Origin: Deinococcus budaensis
GTDB lineage: Bacteria; Deinococcota; Deinococci; Deinococcales; Deinococcaceae
Direction: 5' to 3'
Assembly: GCF_014201885.1 (NCBI RefSeq)
Contig: NZ_JACHFN010000019.1
Location: 1 to 63,171 of the forward strand
Length of the DNA: 63,171 nucleotides
The notes beneath the pieces are model-generated. The model was not told the origin of the DNA. It did not search any database and saw only the letters and a program-made list of their open reading frames with translations. A program made the position numbers and the translations under genes. Below are positions 1-17,017 of this stretch, one piece after another (positions within the stretch are counted from its first letter, which is position 1; each line of letters begins with the position of its first letter).

Positions 1-1392
<1,392 letters not shown>

Positions 1393-1585
1393 TCTCAGGT
1401 GATGAAGTTCGGCCCGCCATGCACTATCAAAAGGGCGCGCTGTCTTCATTCTGCGTTCCTGACGTAAGTTCATTGCCCTCGCTTCTTGAAAGTCGGAGAG
1501 GTGGCCTGCTATGGCTCTCTCCTTCACAGATTGATCAGAAAGCAGGCGATCTGGCCTAATCGGGCCGTTTATGCCTGTCTCAGGG

Positions 1586-1615
1586 TTGACCCATACTTCT
1601 TCACGCTTGTATCAT
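1586..1615 (+). promoter_or_regulatory. slpA promoter (-35 TTGACC, -10 TATCAT)
   Basis: TTGACC at 1586-1591 and TATCAT at 1610-1615 are separated by 18 bp, a good housekeeping-sigma match. Transcription would start near 1622. The rest of the 1393-1585 interval shows no gene; it follows tgt and holds no clear terminator. Confidence 0.65.
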
Positions 1616-1621
1616 CTGCCT

Positions 1622-4475
<2,854 letters not shown>

Positions 4476-4489
4476 ACCTTCCCTCTCAG

Positions 4490-4512
4490 GAGGCCCTTCG
4501 GGGCCTCTTTTT
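4490..4512 (+). terminator. slpA terminator
   Basis: A 7-bp stem GAGGCCC/GGGCCTC (4490-4496, 4501-4507) with a UUCG tetraloop is followed by five T residues, 15 nt after the slpA stop. Confidence 0.92.
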
Positions 4513-4548
4513 CGTTGTGCTGTGCGGGGCGGTACAGATGCCGGGCGC

Positions 4549-4554
4549 TACAAT
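4549..4554 (+). promoter_or_regulatory. -10 box TACAAT, leaderless ppaC start
   Basis: TACAAT ends 6 nt before the ppaC ATG at 4561. That puts the transcription start at or next to the A of ATG, so the mRNA is probably leaderless. This also fixes the start codon. Confidence 0.7.
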
Positions 4555-4560
4555 CGCGTC

Positions 4561-5514
<954 letters not shown>

Positions 5515-5586
5515 GGGCGTGGCTGTGGAAGCACCTCTTGGTTTGACCTGCTCGGCGGTCGGGAGCTGCGCGCCTCCGCTGCGGCC

Positions 5587-6828
5587 ATGACTGATCTGGA
5601 CTGGCTGTTTGCGCGGCAACGCTTTGGCGTGCATCCTGGCCTGACGCGGGTCGCGGCGCTGCTGGGGCGCCTGGGCGAACCGCAGACGGCCTTCCGAACG
5701 GTTCTGGTGGGCGGCACCAACGGCAAGGGCAGCACGGCCGCCACGCTGGCGGGCATCCTGACGGCGGGCGGAGAGCGCAGCGGCCTCTTTACCAGTCCGC
5801 ACCTGACGCGCTTTGCCGAGCGCTTCGTGGTGGCGGGCCAGGAGGTGCCGGAGGAAACGGTGCTGGAGGCCCTGGGACGGCTCCGGCCCCATGCCGAGGC
5901 GGTCGAGGCCTCCTTTTTCGAGATCGTGACGGCGCTGGGGTGCCTGCTGTTTGCGGGATCGGGCGTGACCACCGCCGTGATGGAGGTGGGGCTGGGCGGG
6001 CGGCTGGACGCCACCAACGTGCTTGACCCCGCTTTGAGCGTGATTACCGGCGTCGCCCTCGACCACACCGAGGTGCTGGGCGGGACGCTGGAGGCCATCG
6101 CCGGGGAGAAGGCGGGCATCCTGCGGGCTGGACGCCCGGCGGTGACTGGGGTGAGCGCCTCTGTACTGCCCAGGCTGGACGCGCAGGGCGCCGACCTGTG
6201 GGCGCTGGGGCGCGAGCTGACCCTGGAGGCCCAGTCCCTGGGCTGGGAGGGCTGGGAGGTGCAGCTGGCGCTGCCGCACACGCGCCTGCACTTCTGCACG
6301 CCGCTGCTGGGCGAGCACGGGGCGCGAAACGCGGCGCTGGCGGCGGCGGCGGCCTGGCGCCTGGGCGTGGGCGAACAGGCCATCCAGGCAGGCGCGGCGG
6401 GGGTGCGCTGGCCGGGGCGGCTGGAGGTGCTGCCCTGGCGCGGCGGGCGGGTCCTGCTCGACGGGGCGCACAATCCCGACGGGGCGCGGGCACTCGCCGC
6501 CGCGCTGCGCGGTCTGGGGGTGGAGCGCCTCCCCGTGGTCTTCGGCGCGGCGGGCGACAAGGACGTGGCGGGTGTGGCGGCGGCGCTACGGGAGGTGGCC
6601 TCCGAGGTGATCCTGACGCGGGCGGTCCTCAGCCCCCGTGCGGCTGACCCGGCCGATCTGGCGGCCCATTTCCAGGGACTGCCGCTGCGCCTGAGCGCGT
6701 CGCCCGCCGAGGCCCTGGCCCTGCTGCCGCCTGGGCTGGCGGCCGTGTGCGGAAGCCTCTACCTGATCGGAGAGGTCCGCCCACGGCTGCTGGGCGAGGG
6801 GGGAGAGGCGCGGGAGCGCTGGCAGTAA
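5587..6828 (+). CDS. folC: Folylpolyglutamate / dihydrofolate synthase
   Basis: Mur-ligase-type enzyme that adds glutamate to dihydropteroate and to reduced folates using ATP. The 413-residue product has the P-loop VGGTNGKGSTAA (about residues 40-50), the LGGRLDATNV segment, DHTEVLGGTLEAIAGEKAGI, and the C-terminal DGAHNPDGARAL typical of FolC. It starts 72 nt after ppaC on the same strand and has no strong ribosome site, so it may be read through from ppaC. Nothing looks truncated. Confidence 0.95.
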   Translation: MTDLDWLFARQRFGVHPGLTRVAALLGRLGEPQTAFRTVLVGGTNGKGSTAATLAGILTAGGERSGLFTSPHLTRFAERFVVAGQEVPEETVLEALGRLRPHAEAVEASFFEIVTALGCLLFAGSGVTTAVMEVGLGGRLDATNVLDPALSVITGVALDHTEVLGGTLEAIAGEKAGILRAGRPAVTGVSASVLPRLDAQGADLWALGRELTLEAQSLGWEGWEVQLALPHTRLHFCTPLLGEHGARNAALAAAAAWRLGVGEQAIQAGAAGVRWPGRLEVLPWRGGRVLLDGAHNPDGARALAAALRGLGVERLPVVFGAAGDKDVAGVAAALREVASEVILTRAVLSPRAADPADLAAHFQGLPLRLSASPAEALALLPPGLAAVCGSLYLIGEVRPRLLGEGGEARERWQ

Positions 6829-6851
6829 CGGGCGGGCGGCGGCGGGGGCGC

Positions 6852-6857
6852 TACCCT
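6852..6857 (+). promoter_or_regulatory. -10 box TACCCT, leaderless M32 carboxypeptidase start
   Basis: TACCCT lies 7 nt before the ATG at 6865, the leaderless arrangement. It favours this ATG over the second one two codons further on. Confidence 0.6.
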
Positions 6858-6864
6858 AGACCCC

Positions 6865-8352
<1,488 letters not shown>

Positions 8353-8363
8353 CCCCGGGGAGG

Positions 8364-8394
8364 CAGGCCGCGTCAGCGCGACGGACGCGGCCTG
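8364..8394 (+). terminator. Hairpin between convergent genes
   Basis: An 11-bp perfect inverted repeat CAGGCCGCGTC/GACGCGGCCTG (8364-8374, 8384-8394) sits between the M32 gene and the convergent small gene at 8426. There is no T-run on either side, so it may slow RNA decay or act only weakly as a terminator. Confidence 0.45.
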
Positions 8395-8425
8395 CTGGGA
8401 CAAAGGCGGTGAAGGAGCAGCCTGC

Positions 8426-8677
8426 TCAGACGGCGTGCTTGCGCTCGGCCTGTGTGATCAGGTAGGCGCGGGCGGCGCCCAGCCAGGTCTGGGCCAGCGG
8501 GGAGTGGGGGTGCTGGCGGTCTTGCAGCGCCCGCAGGCCGATGCTGAGGTGGCGTTCGATGCGGCGCACGGCGCCCAGCCCGCCCTCGTTCTCGGCCTCG
8601 ATCAGGGTGTTGAGGACGGTGGTGGAATGCACCTGACCGCTGCGGATACTTTCGGCGATGATGTCCAGTGCGCGCAT
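8426..8677 (-). CDS. Small conserved-looking protein, 83 residues, function unknown
   Basis: Product not recognised. It begins MRALDIIAESIRSGQV and is mostly helical in character, with no membrane segment, signal peptide or Cys cluster; the middle is Arg/Glu-rich and the end Lys/Arg-rich. The ATG has a clear AGGAG ribosome site 6 nt upstream, and codon use follows the GC3 bias of its neighbours, which supports it as a real gene. It lies back-to-back with ddrO, so the 320-bp space 8678-8997 holds both upstream regions. Confidence 0.7.
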   Translation of the reverse strand: MRALDIIAESIRSGQVHSTTVLNTLIEAENEGGLGAVRRIERHLSIGLRALQDRQHPHSPLAQTWLGAARAYLITQAERKHAV

Positions 8678-8794
8678 GGAAATTCTCCTGGGACAGGGGG
8701 AGCCGCACTCGGCGGCCAGAAAGGAAAAAAGCGTCTGACGTTGACCCTGATGCTAGCAGGCGCTCTCGGCGTGAGCAAGAAGAGACTCCCTTTA

Positions 8795-8810
8795 TTCTGT
8801 ATTGACCGTA
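8795..8810 (+). promoter_or_regulatory. Degenerate RDRM-like site overlapping the ddrO -35
   Basis: TTCTGTATTGACCGTA resembles the radiation/desiccation response motif (consensus about TTATGTCATTGACATAA) if one base is missing in the left half. The TTGAC core matches and the site covers the -35 box, where the repressor DdrO would block its own promoter. Autoregulation by DdrO is known in Deinococcus; this particular site is a weak match. Confidence 0.35.
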
Positions 8811-8830
8811 CCGGAGGCCGGTGTTACACT
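8802..8830 (+). promoter_or_regulatory. ddrO promoter (-35 TTGACC, -10 TACACT)
   Basis: TTGACC at 8802-8807 and TACACT at 8825-8830 are separated by exactly 17 bp. The start would be near 8837, giving a leader of about 160 nt before the ddrO ATG. Confidence 0.7.
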
Positions 8831-8997
8831 CCGACTAGGAGTGCTCTTTTCTGCCCACAGGCAAACTCCACCGGACGTGGAGACGCACCGGGCAGGAGCG
8901 GGCAGCTCCAGGCGGCACGTACCCCCCGTCCTTCGCGCCTTTGCCGGGCGCCGGGCGGGTCTGGCGGGGCGCTGACGCCGCAGCCGAGGAGGTGAAT

Positions 8998-9387
<390 letters not shown>

Positions 9388-9421
9388 GCGCCCTGCCACA
9401 ATCCACAGCTGCCTGCATGGC

Positions 9422-9465
9422 GGGGCCGGAGCCGAGGGGTGTCCGGCCCCCGCTGTTTTTCTTTT
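9422..9465 (+). terminator. ddrO terminator
   Basis: A 9-bp stem GGGGCCGGA/TCCGGCCCC (9422-9430, 9442-9450) is followed a few bases later by TTTTTCTTTT (9456-9465), 35 nt after the ddrO stop. Confidence 0.85.
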
Positions 9466-9485
9466 CCGTGGCAGGCGGGCCGGAG

Positions 9486-11099
9486 TCAGGCGGCCCGTTG
9501 CCCGCTGCGGGTGAGCAGCAGGGTCCCCGCGCCCCAGGCTCCGCCCACCAGGGCAAACGTCAGCGCCAGCGGCGGCACGCTGAGGCTGGCGGCCACGACG
9601 CTCAGGCCGATCAAGGCGCCGACCGCGTCGGGGAGGGGCAGATGCAGGCGGCAGGCCAGGGTGCGGCCCGCGTCGTAAGCGCTGACGCTCAGGCCGGTCG
9701 CGACCAGCAGCAGCGCGAACGCGGTGGCAAACAGGGCGGGCACCAGCAGCCCGGTGAGCGCCAGCCCCAGCGCCGGGCCGACCAGGAGGGCCAGGGCCAG
9801 CACCCCCAGCGCCAGCGTCCGCACCGGCGCGTGCCGCTGGCGCCGCGCCAGCAGCGGCGCCGCGCCGGTCACGAACAGCAGGCCCAGCATGCCGCCGGTG
9901 AGCAGCACAAAAATCCGGCTCCAGGCGGCTCCGCCCAGCCAGCCCAGCAGCGGCCGGAACGCCGAGGCGGTGGCCAGGCCCAGCCCCGGCAGGCCGGAGG
10001 GGGGCGCGGTCTGGAGGGCGCCTGCGTCTCCGGGCGCGCGGCCCAGCAGGGCGTTGACCCGGCCCTCCACCTGCGCGGCGGGGTCGCGCTGCACGTCGCC
10101 GAACAGGGTGATCACCTCGCCCCCCACCCGAGCGCCCGGCTCCAGCCGCACGTCCCCGCCGATGGCGATCACGTTGCCCGCCACCGGACCGCGCACGCTC
10201 ACGTCCTGCCCCACCGTCACCCCGCTGCGCCCAAAGGCCCCGTACAGCGGCGGCAAGGTCAGCACGGCGGCCAGCACGAAGGCCCCGGCCCCCAGCCGCT
10301 GCACGGCGGGGGTGGGCCGCCACGCGACCAGAGCGCTGACCAGCAGCAGCAGCACCAGCCCCACTCCGGCCAGCGGCGAAACCTGCGCCACCAGCGTTTG
10401 CAGCACGGTCGCGCCCGCCGCCAGGTTGGGCCAGGCCTGGGTGACCCCCAGCAGCGTCAGCCCGGCCAGCAGCCCGCCCACCAGCAGCAGCGGCGCGGGA
10501 TTGTGAACAGGCCGGGGCGGGACCACGGCGGCGTCCGGGGGCGCGGCCTCGGCCTGACCCTCCCGGGCGATGCGCGAGGCGACGGCCCCCGCGACGGAGC
10601 GGGGCAACGCGGGCGCGGGCGCCTGCAACCGGGCCGCCCATCCGATCTCGGCGGGCAGGGCCGCCGTGAGGCTGTGGGGCAGGGCTGGGGCGGGCGCCTG
10701 CCCCAGAACCGCTGCCACCTGCACCCGTGCCGCCACCGCCGCCGCGACGCTGCGCGGCAGCGTGGGCGCCGGGAGCCGCGCGAGTTCACGGTCCAGCCTG
10801 ACCTCGGCCACCACCCACGCGGCCACTCCGGCGCCGGGCCGTGGGGGGCCGGCAGGCGGCGCGGCCTGCATGCGGGCGCTCCAGGCGATCTCCGAGGCGA
10901 CCTCGGCAGCCTGGCTCTGCGGCAGTGGAGGACGCGGCAGGGCCGTGAGGGCCGCCGTGGCCCGCGCCAGCTCCCGGCGCACCTGGGTCAGGGCCGCGTC
11001 GCTGTCCAGGGCCAGGAGCTGCGCCCGCTCGGCCGGGGTCACCTCTCCCTCGGCCTCGCGGTGCAGCAGGTCCAGCCAGACGGCACGCTCCACACCCAT
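9486..11099 (-). CDS. Polytopic membrane protein with N-terminal repeats and bactofilin-like segment
   Basis: Function not known. The 537-residue product has three parts. Residues 1-55 (EVTPAERAQLLAL) resemble the start of anti-sigma-like proteins. Residues about 55-195 hold four imperfect copies of a helix unit with the pattern APxLPxSxAAxVAxxI. The rest is membrane: paired hydrophobic segments near 215-280, a soluble stretch (about 300-360) with the regular GxVxGxVxxxGGDVxLxPGA rhythm of polymer-forming bactofilin-like beta-helices, then about five more membrane segments to the C-terminus. It follows moaC on the same strand after 46 nt. Unrelated to ddrO, with which it converges. Confidence 0.75.
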   Translation of the reverse strand: MGVERAVWLDLLHREAEGEVTPAERAQLLALDSDAALTQVRRELARATAALTALPRPPLPQSQAAEVASEIAWSARMQAAPPAGPPRPGAGVAAWVVAEVRLDRELARLPAPTLPRSVAAAVAARVQVAAVLGQAPAPALPHSLTAALPAEIGWAARLQAPAPALPRSVAGAVASRIAREGQAEAAPPDAAVVPPRPVHNPAPLLLVGGLLAGLTLLGVTQAWPNLAAGATVLQTLVAQVSPLAGVGLVLLLLVSALVAWRPTPAVQRLGAGAFVLAAVLTLPPLYGAFGRSGVTVGQDVSVRGPVAGNVIAIGGDVRLEPGARVGGEVITLFGDVQRDPAAQVEGRVNALLGRAPGDAGALQTAPPSGLPGLGLATASAFRPLLGWLGGAAWSRIFVLLTGGMLGLLFVTGAAPLLARRQRHAPVRTLALGVLALALLVGPALGLALTGLLVPALFATAFALLLVATGLSVSAYDAGRTLACRLHLPLPDAVGALIGLSVVAASLSVPPLALTFALVGGAWGAGTLLLTRSGQRAA

Positions 11100-11145
11100 A
11101 CGGTTTCTCTACGCTCGGCAGGCCCGCGAAGTTCCCGCCGCCTGC

Positions 11146-11667
11146 CTAGCCGGCCTGCCCGGGCGCGGCGTAGGTCCCGCTCTTGCCCCCGCTTTTGGCG
11201 AGCAGCCGCACGCCCGTGATCTCGATGGCCTTGCTGGCCGCCTTGAGCATGTCGTAGACGTTCAGCGCCGCGACCGTCACGGCGGTCAGCGCCTCCATCT
11301 CGACCCCCGTGGGGGCGGTCGTCCGCACGGTCGCCTCGATCCGCACGCCCGCCGCCTCGAGGGTGACGTAGACCTCCGCGCCGGTGACCGGAACCGGGTG
11401 GCACAGCGTGACGAGGTCGGCGGTGCGTTTGCTGCCCGCCAGCCCGGCCAGCCGCGCGACCGTCAGCGGATCGCCCTTGGGGTTGGTGCCCGCTTCCAGC
11501 GCGGCGCGGGCCTCGGGCGGCAGCCGCACCCAGGCCTCGGCAGTCGCCGTGCGCGCGGTGGCCGCCTTGCCGGTCACGTCCACCATGCGCGGCAGCCCGT
11601 CCCGGAAGTGGGTAAGTTCGGGCGTCTGCGCCGTCCCCACGGCCGTCTCCACGCCGTCCGCGCTCAC
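11146..11667 (-). CDS. moaC: Cyclic pyranopterin monophosphate synthase
   Basis: Second step of molybdenum cofactor synthesis: converts the MoaA product to cPMP. The 173-residue product carries [19 protein letters not shown] at the N-terminus, the [15 protein letters not shown] and LCHPVPVTG blocks, and [20 protein letters not shown] with the DxxKA stretch, all MoaC signatures including the active-site Lys and Asp. I choose the GTG at 11667 because a GAGG lies 7 nt upstream; a TTG two codons earlier (11673) overlaps the stop of the DUF177 gene. Translational coupling to that gene is likely. No other moa gene is in the window. Confidence 0.93.
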   Translation of the reverse strand: MSADGVETAVGTAQTPELTHFRDGLPRMVDVTGKAATARTATAEAWVRLPPEARAALEAGTNPKGDPLTVARLAGLAGSKRTADLVTLCHPVPVTGAEVYVTLEAAGVRIEATVRTTAPTGVEMEALTAVTVAALNVYDMLKAASKAIEITGVRLLAKSGGKSGTYAAPGQAG

Positions 11668-11669
11668 CC

Positions 11670-12272
11670 TCAATCCTCGGGCAGCTTCAGGTCGCGCAGG
11701 GCGGCGAACGGCGTCTGCCGGGCATGGACCGTCCCCTCCGGGGTGCCCAGCAGGTCGTCAATCTCCTCGACCGGCACCTGAGCCATATGCTCGCAGGGTC
11801 CCTCGTTGAGGTCGTGACCGCACACCTGGCACAGGCCCAGGCAGTCCGGCGCGTGCAGCACGCTCAGCGGCGCGGCCAGCAGGGTCGTTTCGGCCAGGTA
11901 GGCGCTGAGGTCGAGGTCGGGGTCGCCGAAGACCAGGATCTCCTCGCCGGTGTCGGCCTCCTCCAAGTACGGCGCCTCGGCGGCAGGGTCGTAGCGCAGC
12001 AGGGTGCCCAGCTTGATCTCCAGCGGCACCTCCACCTCCCGCAGGCAGCGGGCGCACTCCATCACCAGGGTCGGCTCGAAGTGGCCCTGAAGGTACATCT
12101 CCTCGCCCCCCAGCGAGTTGACATCGGCCTCGAAAGGAGCGAGGCGCGCAAAGCGCAGCGTCTGTTCGGCGCCGCCCTGCTCGTAGCTGAGGTGGTCGAG
12201 GTTGCCTTCCGCGTGCGCGTCCGAGGACGTCCGCAGCAGCGAACCCAGGTGAATGCGGGGCGTGTCGCTCAT
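11670..12272 (-). CDS. DUF177 (YceD-family) protein
   Basis: The 200-residue product belongs to the YceD/DUF177 family, linked elsewhere to large-subunit rRNA accumulation; the exact role is unknown. It shows the family core with [14 protein letters not shown] and, near the end, [17 protein letters not shown], a Cys cluster that could bind a metal. The frame is open upstream to 12437, but a TATCAT -10 box six bases before the ATG at 12272 and homology from IHLGSLLRT fix the start. In many bacteria rpmF (L32) follows; here moaC does instead. Confidence 0.88.
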   Translation of the reverse strand: MSDTPRIHLGSLLRTSSDAHAEGNLDHLSYEQGGAEQTLRFARLAPFEADVNSLGGEEMYLQGHFEPTLVMECARCLREVEVPLEIKLGTLLRYDPAAEAPYLEEADTGEEILVFGDPDLDLSAYLAETTLLAAPLSVLHAPDCLGLCQVCGHDLNEGPCEHMAQVPVEEIDDLLGTPEGTVHARQTPFAALRDLKLPED

Positions 12273-12278
12273 CCGGCC

Positions 12279-12284
12279 ATGATA
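12279..12284 (-). promoter_or_regulatory. -10 box TATCAT, leaderless DUF177 start
   Basis: On the minus strand TATCAT ends 6 nt before the ATG at 12272, the leaderless arrangement. Confidence 0.65.
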
Positions 12285-12569
12285 GGACGCCCGGCGCACA
12301 GCGACCGGGGAAAGGACACGGTCGGCCGGGCAACCACAGAACCGCAACGTTCGCCCAGCCCCGTCCGGCGCCTCTCCTTCTGGGTTTCGCAAGTCTCCTT
12401 GAAGGGGGGCGAAAGAATCAGGCATCCAGAAGGCCAATTCCGCACCTCACCCGTAGAGCTGCTCGCAAAGGGGGTAAGGGGGACCAGCCCTTCTAAAACC
12501 GGACTTTGCGGTAGCTCTGACGCGGTCGGCTTGTCACGGTCAGCCCGGCGCGCAGGCGGGGGAGAAGGG
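12285..12569 (-). other. Intergenic region without recognised gene
   Basis: The 285 bp between the peroxiredoxin stop and the DUF177 promoter show no convincing reading frame. The stretch near 12440-12490 (AGCTGCTCGCAAAG, then GGGGGTAAGGGGGA) resembles sequence near 56840-57020, which may reflect a degraded dispersed intergenic repeat. Confidence 0.4.
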
Positions 12570-13126
12570 TCAGGCCGGGTGCGCCACCAGCCACGCCAGC
12601 ACGTCCGCCGCGTTGCGGTCCGGTGGAAAGACCGGGAAGAAGACGTGCTCGACCGCCCCGTCCCGCAACACCAGCGTCACCCGCCGCAGCAACGTCTGCC
12701 CGTCCACCTCGAAGGTGGGGAGACGCAGCGCCGCCGTGAAGCGCCCCTGGGCGTCGGACAACAACGGGAAGGGGAGATGCAGCCGCCGGGCGGCCTCCTG
12801 CTGAAAGGCTGTGGCCTGCGTGCTCAGCCCGAAGACCCGCGCGCCCGCCCCCCGCAGTTCGGCGTGATGGTCCCGGAAAGCACACGACTGCGGCGTGCAG
12901 CCCCGTGCCCCCGGGATCAGGTCCCAGTCGGTCGGGAGGGCTTCATCCGGCCTTCCGGTTCGCGGGTAGATATAAAGGGCCGTCCGTCCAGGCAGGCTTG
13001 CCAGATCGACCTGGGAACCGTCGGTCGCGGGCAGCGGCAGGGGCGGCACCTCCAGCCCGGGCAGATGGGCACAGCTGCCGTCGTCCAGCGGGGCGGGAAG
13101 GCTGCCGGGCAGCCTCGTGAGGTCAC

Positions 13127-13130
<4 letters not shown>
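12570..13130 (-). CDS. Peroxiredoxin (PrxQ/BCP-like, AhpC/TSA family)
   Basis: Thiol peroxidase that reduces H2O2 or alkyl hydroperoxides. The 186-residue product has the thioredoxin-fold start [27 protein letters not shown] and the motif [16 protein letters not shown], the CxxxxC pair of PrxQ enzymes (peroxidatic Cys78, resolving Cys83). The GTG at 13130 overlaps the stop of the upstream nucleotidyltransferase gene by four bases (GTGA), so the two are translationally coupled. The frame continues upstream inside that gene, but those residues are not peroxiredoxin-like. Confidence 0.88.
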
Positions 13131-14185
<1,055 letters not shown>

Positions 14186-14306
14186 TGCAGGGCATCATTC
14201 CACGTGGGCGCCCGGCTACACGCTGGTTTCCCCTGGCCATTTCTTTGTCTGCCGCCGTGGGCGGCTTCCCAAAGGGGCCACCCCTCCGGCCCCGGGAGGG
14301 AGCAAC

Positions 14307-14330
14307 AAAAAACCTCCGCCGAGGCGGAGG
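14307..14330 (-). terminator. tRNA-Glu terminator
   Basis: Read on the minus strand, the 8-bp stem CCTCCGCC/GGCGGAGG (14313-14320, 14323-14330) is followed by six T residues at 14312-14307, 8 nt past the tRNA end. Confidence 0.85.
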
Positions 14331-14337
14331 CTCCAGG

Positions 14338-14424
<87 letters not shown>

Positions 14425-14433
14425 TTGGGCGGT

Positions 14434-14462
14434 TGCCTAGGCTTCCGCTGACTGCCTTTCAA
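14434..14462 (-). promoter_or_regulatory. tRNA-Glu promoter (-35 TTGAAA, -10 TAGGCA)
   Basis: On the minus strand TTGAAA (14462-14457) and TAGGCA (14439-14434) are 17 bp apart, 21 nt upstream of the tRNA. Confidence 0.6.
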
Positions 14463-14544
14463 GGGGCGCCGTTTCCGGCACGCACGGAAGAATAGCGCGG
14501 GGCCTGGGGAGCGTCAAGAGCGCGCAGGCCCCGCGCTCCCGCGC

Positions 14545-15951
14545 TCACATATGCAGGGCGCGTTTGTCGGTCGCCAGCGCCGCTTCCTTCACCACTTCCG
14601 AGAGGGTGGGGTGGGCGTGCACGGTGCGGGCGAGGTCCTCGGCGCTGCCGCCGAACTCCATGATGGCGACCGTCTCGCCGATCAGTTCGGAGACGTTGGG
14701 GCCGACCATATGCACGCCCAGAATCTTGTCGGTGTTGGCGTCGGCCACGACCTTCACGAAGCCGCGCGTGTCGTTGTGGCCCAGGGCGCGGCCGTTGGCG
14801 CTGAAGGGAAACTGGCCAGTCTTGACGTTGAGGCCCTGCTCCTTGGCGCCTTTCTCGGTCAGGCCCGCCCAGGCGATCTCGGGGCTGGTGTAGATCACCC
14901 AGGGCACCACGTCGTAGTTGACGTGCCCGGCCTGCCCGGCGAGGGTCTCGGCCAGCGCCACGCCCTCCTCCTCGGCCTTGTGGGCCAGCATGGCGCCGCC
15001 GATCACGTCCCCGATGGCGTAGACGCCCGGCAGGTTGGTGCGGTAGTGCCCGTCCACCTTGACGAAGCCGCGCTCGTCGAGTTCCAGGCCGACCGCCTCG
15101 GCGCCCAGGCCCGCCGTGTGGGGCACGCGCCCGATGGAGACGATCAGCTTGTCGAAGCGGGCGCTCACCTCCTGCTCCTTTTCGGTGTAGGTGACGCTCA
15201 CGCCCGACTCGTCCTGGGTGACGGCGCTGATCTGGACGCCGAAGTGGAAGTCCAGGCCCTGCTTCTGGAACTGCTTGAGGGCTTCTTTGCTCACGGCGTC
15301 GTCGGCGGCCATCAGGAAGCTGGGGAGGGCCTCCAGGATGGTGACCTGCGCGCCCAGACGGCGCCACACGCTGCCGAGTTCCACGCCGATCACGCCCGCG
15401 CCGATCACGCCGAGCTTCTGCGGCACCTGCGTGAAGGCCAGCGCGCCGCTGTTCTCCACGATGTGCCCGCCGAAAGGCGCCAGCGGCAGCTCGCGCGGGC
15501 TGCTGCCGGTCGCCACGATGACGTGGCGGGCGACGACCTCGGTTCCGGCCGCGTCCACCACCCAGCCGCCCTCGTCCTGGCGCACCAGACGGCCCAGGCC
15601 GTGGAAGCTCTTGACCTTGTTCTTCTTGAAGAGGTAGGCGACGCCCCCCGTGAGCTTGTCCACCACGCTGTCCTTGCGGCCTAGCATCTTGCCGAGGTCC
15701 ACCCGGGCGCCGTCCACCTCGATGCCGTGTTCCCCGGCCTCGTGCTGAATCATCTCGAAGCGTTCGCTGGAGTCGAGCATCGCCTTGCTGGGGATGCAGC
15801 CCACGTTGAGGCAGGTGCCGCCCAGCGAGGCCTTGCCGCCGCGCTCGAAGGCGTCCACGCAGGCCACCTGGAAGCCCAGCTGCGCGGCGCGAATCGCGGC
15901 CACATACCCGGCGGGACCGCCGCCAATCACCAACACGTCGTAAGAGTCCAT
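14545..15951 (-). CDS. lpdA: Dihydrolipoyl dehydrogenase
   Basis: E3 subunit of 2-oxoacid dehydrogenase complexes: reoxidises protein-bound dihydrolipoamide with NAD+ through FAD. The 468-residue product has the FAD-binding [19 protein letters not shown] at residues 7-25, the redox-active [13 protein letters not shown] (CxxxxC), the NAD fold [20 protein letters not shown], the second FAD motif [11 protein letters not shown] and the C-terminal [14 protein letters not shown] with the catalytic His-Glu pair. The ATG at 15951 gives the normal N-terminus; earlier codons are not conserved in type. No E1 or E2 gene is adjacent. Confidence 0.96.
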   Translation of the reverse strand: MDSYDVLVIGGGPAGYVAAIRAAQLGFQVACVDAFERGGKASLGGTCLNVGCIPSKAMLDSSERFEMIQHEAGEHGIEVDGARVDLGKMLGRKDSVVDKLTGGVAYLFKKNKVKSFHGLGRLVRQDEGGWVVDAAGTEVVARHVIVATGSSPRELPLAPFGGHIVENSGALAFTQVPQKLGVIGAGVIGVELGSVWRRLGAQVTILEALPSFLMAADDAVSKEALKQFQKQGLDFHFGVQISAVTQDESGVSVTYTEKEQEVSARFDKLIVSIGRVPHTAGLGAEAVGLELDERGFVKVDGHYRTNLPGVYAIGDVIGGAMLAHKAEEEGVALAETLAGQAGHVNYDVVPWVIYTSPEIAWAGLTEKGAKEQGLNVKTGQFPFSANGRALGHNDTRGFVKVVADANTDKILGVHMVGPNVSELIGETVAIMEFGGSAEDLARTVHAHPTLSEVVKEAALATDKRALHM

Positions 15952-16086
15952 ACCACCGCCGAGCGTACCACCCGCCTCCCGGGCCAACTGCGGCGTGTTC
16001 CCGTTGGGGAGACGGCCCGCCGCTCCCAGCCGCCACGGCCCGCGGGGGACCCCCCCCCTCCCTTGTCCGGGCGCTCCTGGCGGGCC

Positions 16087-16920
16087 TCAGCCGACCCCGC
16101 CCTGGGTGGCCTCCCACAGGCCGAGCAGTTCCTGCGCCTCGTCGGCGTGCATCTGTTCGATCAGGGCGCCCTGGTGGGCCACCACGCTCTTGCCCTGGGC
16201 GCGGGCCTGCTGCCACGCGTCGAGCAGGGCGCGGGCGTCCTCGGCCTGGGGGCCAGTCACGCCGAAAGCCAGGTTGGCGGGGCCGATCTGGTCCGGGTGA
16301 ATCACGGTCTTTCCGGCAAAGCCCAGGCTGCGGCCCTGCTCGCATTCGCGCGTGAAGCCCGCCGGGTCACGCACGTCATTGTAGACGGCGTCGAGGGGCA
16401 GCTTGCCGTGGGCGCGGGCGGCCAGGACCACCGCCGAGAGGGCCGCGAGCAGCGGCGCCCTTTCCGGGTGGGGGCGGGTCCGCAGGGCGCGGGCGAGGTC
16501 GTTGGCGCCTACCAGCAGCCCGGCCACGCCCGGCACCGCCGCGATCTCGGGGGCGCGCAGCACGCCGAGGGGCGTCTCGATCATGGCCCACAGCGGCACA
16601 CGCAGGTGCAGGTCGCGCACCGTGCGGGGGTCCTCGACCTTGGGCAGCACCAGGCCGTCCACGCCCGCCCGCAGCGCCGTCTCGCGGTCGGCGTGTTCCC
16701 ACTCGCTGCCCAGCCCGTTGACGCGCACCAGCACTGGCCCCGGCCAGCGGGCGCCCAGCGCCGAGCGCACGTTCTCCCGGGCGGCCTCCTTGTGTTCGGG
16801 CGCCACCGCGTCTTCCAGGTCGAGAATCACTGCGTCGGCGCCCAGCGTGCGGGCCTTTTCGAGGGCGCGGGGCTTGTCGCCCGGCACATACAGGACGCTG
16901 CGCCAGGGCCTAGCGTTCAC
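16087..16920 (-). CDS. CitE-like HpcH/HpaI-family lyase
   Basis: Member of the citrate lyase beta-subunit-like family; these stand-alone proteins cleave or form C-C bonds in malyl-CoA-type substrates, but the substrate here cannot be read from sequence. The 277-residue product shows [17 protein letters not shown], the metal-binding [40 protein letters not shown], and [10 protein letters not shown]. CitD and CitF, needed for true citrate lyase, are absent nearby. Translation starts at a GTG (16920) that overlaps the end of a 31-residue reading frame by 11 nt, suggesting coupling. Confidence 0.88.
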   Translation of the reverse strand: MNARPWRSVLYVPGDKPRALEKARTLGADAVILDLEDAVAPEHKEAARENVRSALGARWPGPVLVRVNGLGSEWEHADRETALRAGVDGLVLPKVEDPRTVRDLHLRVPLWAMIETPLGVLRAPEIAAVPGVAGLLVGANDLARALRTRPHPERAPLLAALSAVVLAARAHGKLPLDAVYNDVRDPAGFTRECEQGRSLGFAGKTVIHPDQIGPANLAFGVTGPQAEDARALLDAWQQARAQGKSVVAHQGALIEQMHADEAQELLGLWEATQGGVG

Positions 16921-17005
16921 GCTCGGCGTCCTTCCGACGTTTCGCCGCGCTCGACGCCAGCAGGAAGGGGAGGAGGGCCAGCAGGAACTTGAGGGGGCGC
17001 TTCAT
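16910..17005 (-). CDS. 31-residue predicted membrane peptide upstream of the CitE-like gene
   Basis: A short reading frame encodes [20 protein letters not shown] followed by a strongly charged tail [11 protein letters not shown]. One hydrophobic segment (about residues 5-20) sits between basic ends, so it would be a single-span or signal-like peptide. A TACCCT box six bases before the ATG suggests a leaderless transcript, and its stop codon lies 11 nt inside the start of the CitE-like gene. It may be a real small protein or a device for coupling translation. Codon use is GC3-rich like its neighbours. Confidence 0.5.
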   Translation of the reverse strand: MKRPLKFLLALLPFLLASSAAKRRKDAERER

Positions 17006-17011
17006 GGCGTC

Positions 17012-17017
17012 AGGGTA
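17012..17017 (-). promoter_or_regulatory. -10 box TACCCT, leaderless start of the 31-residue frame
   Basis: On the minus strand TACCCT ends 6 nt before the ATG at 17005. It probably drives both the short frame and the CitE-like gene. The 93 bp from 17018 to the VOC stop hold nothing else recognisable. Confidence 0.5.

Noticed and set aside
16087..16920. True citrate lyase beta subunit
   Set aside because: No citD, citF or citC/citX next to it; the stand-alone CitE-like family is a better fit.
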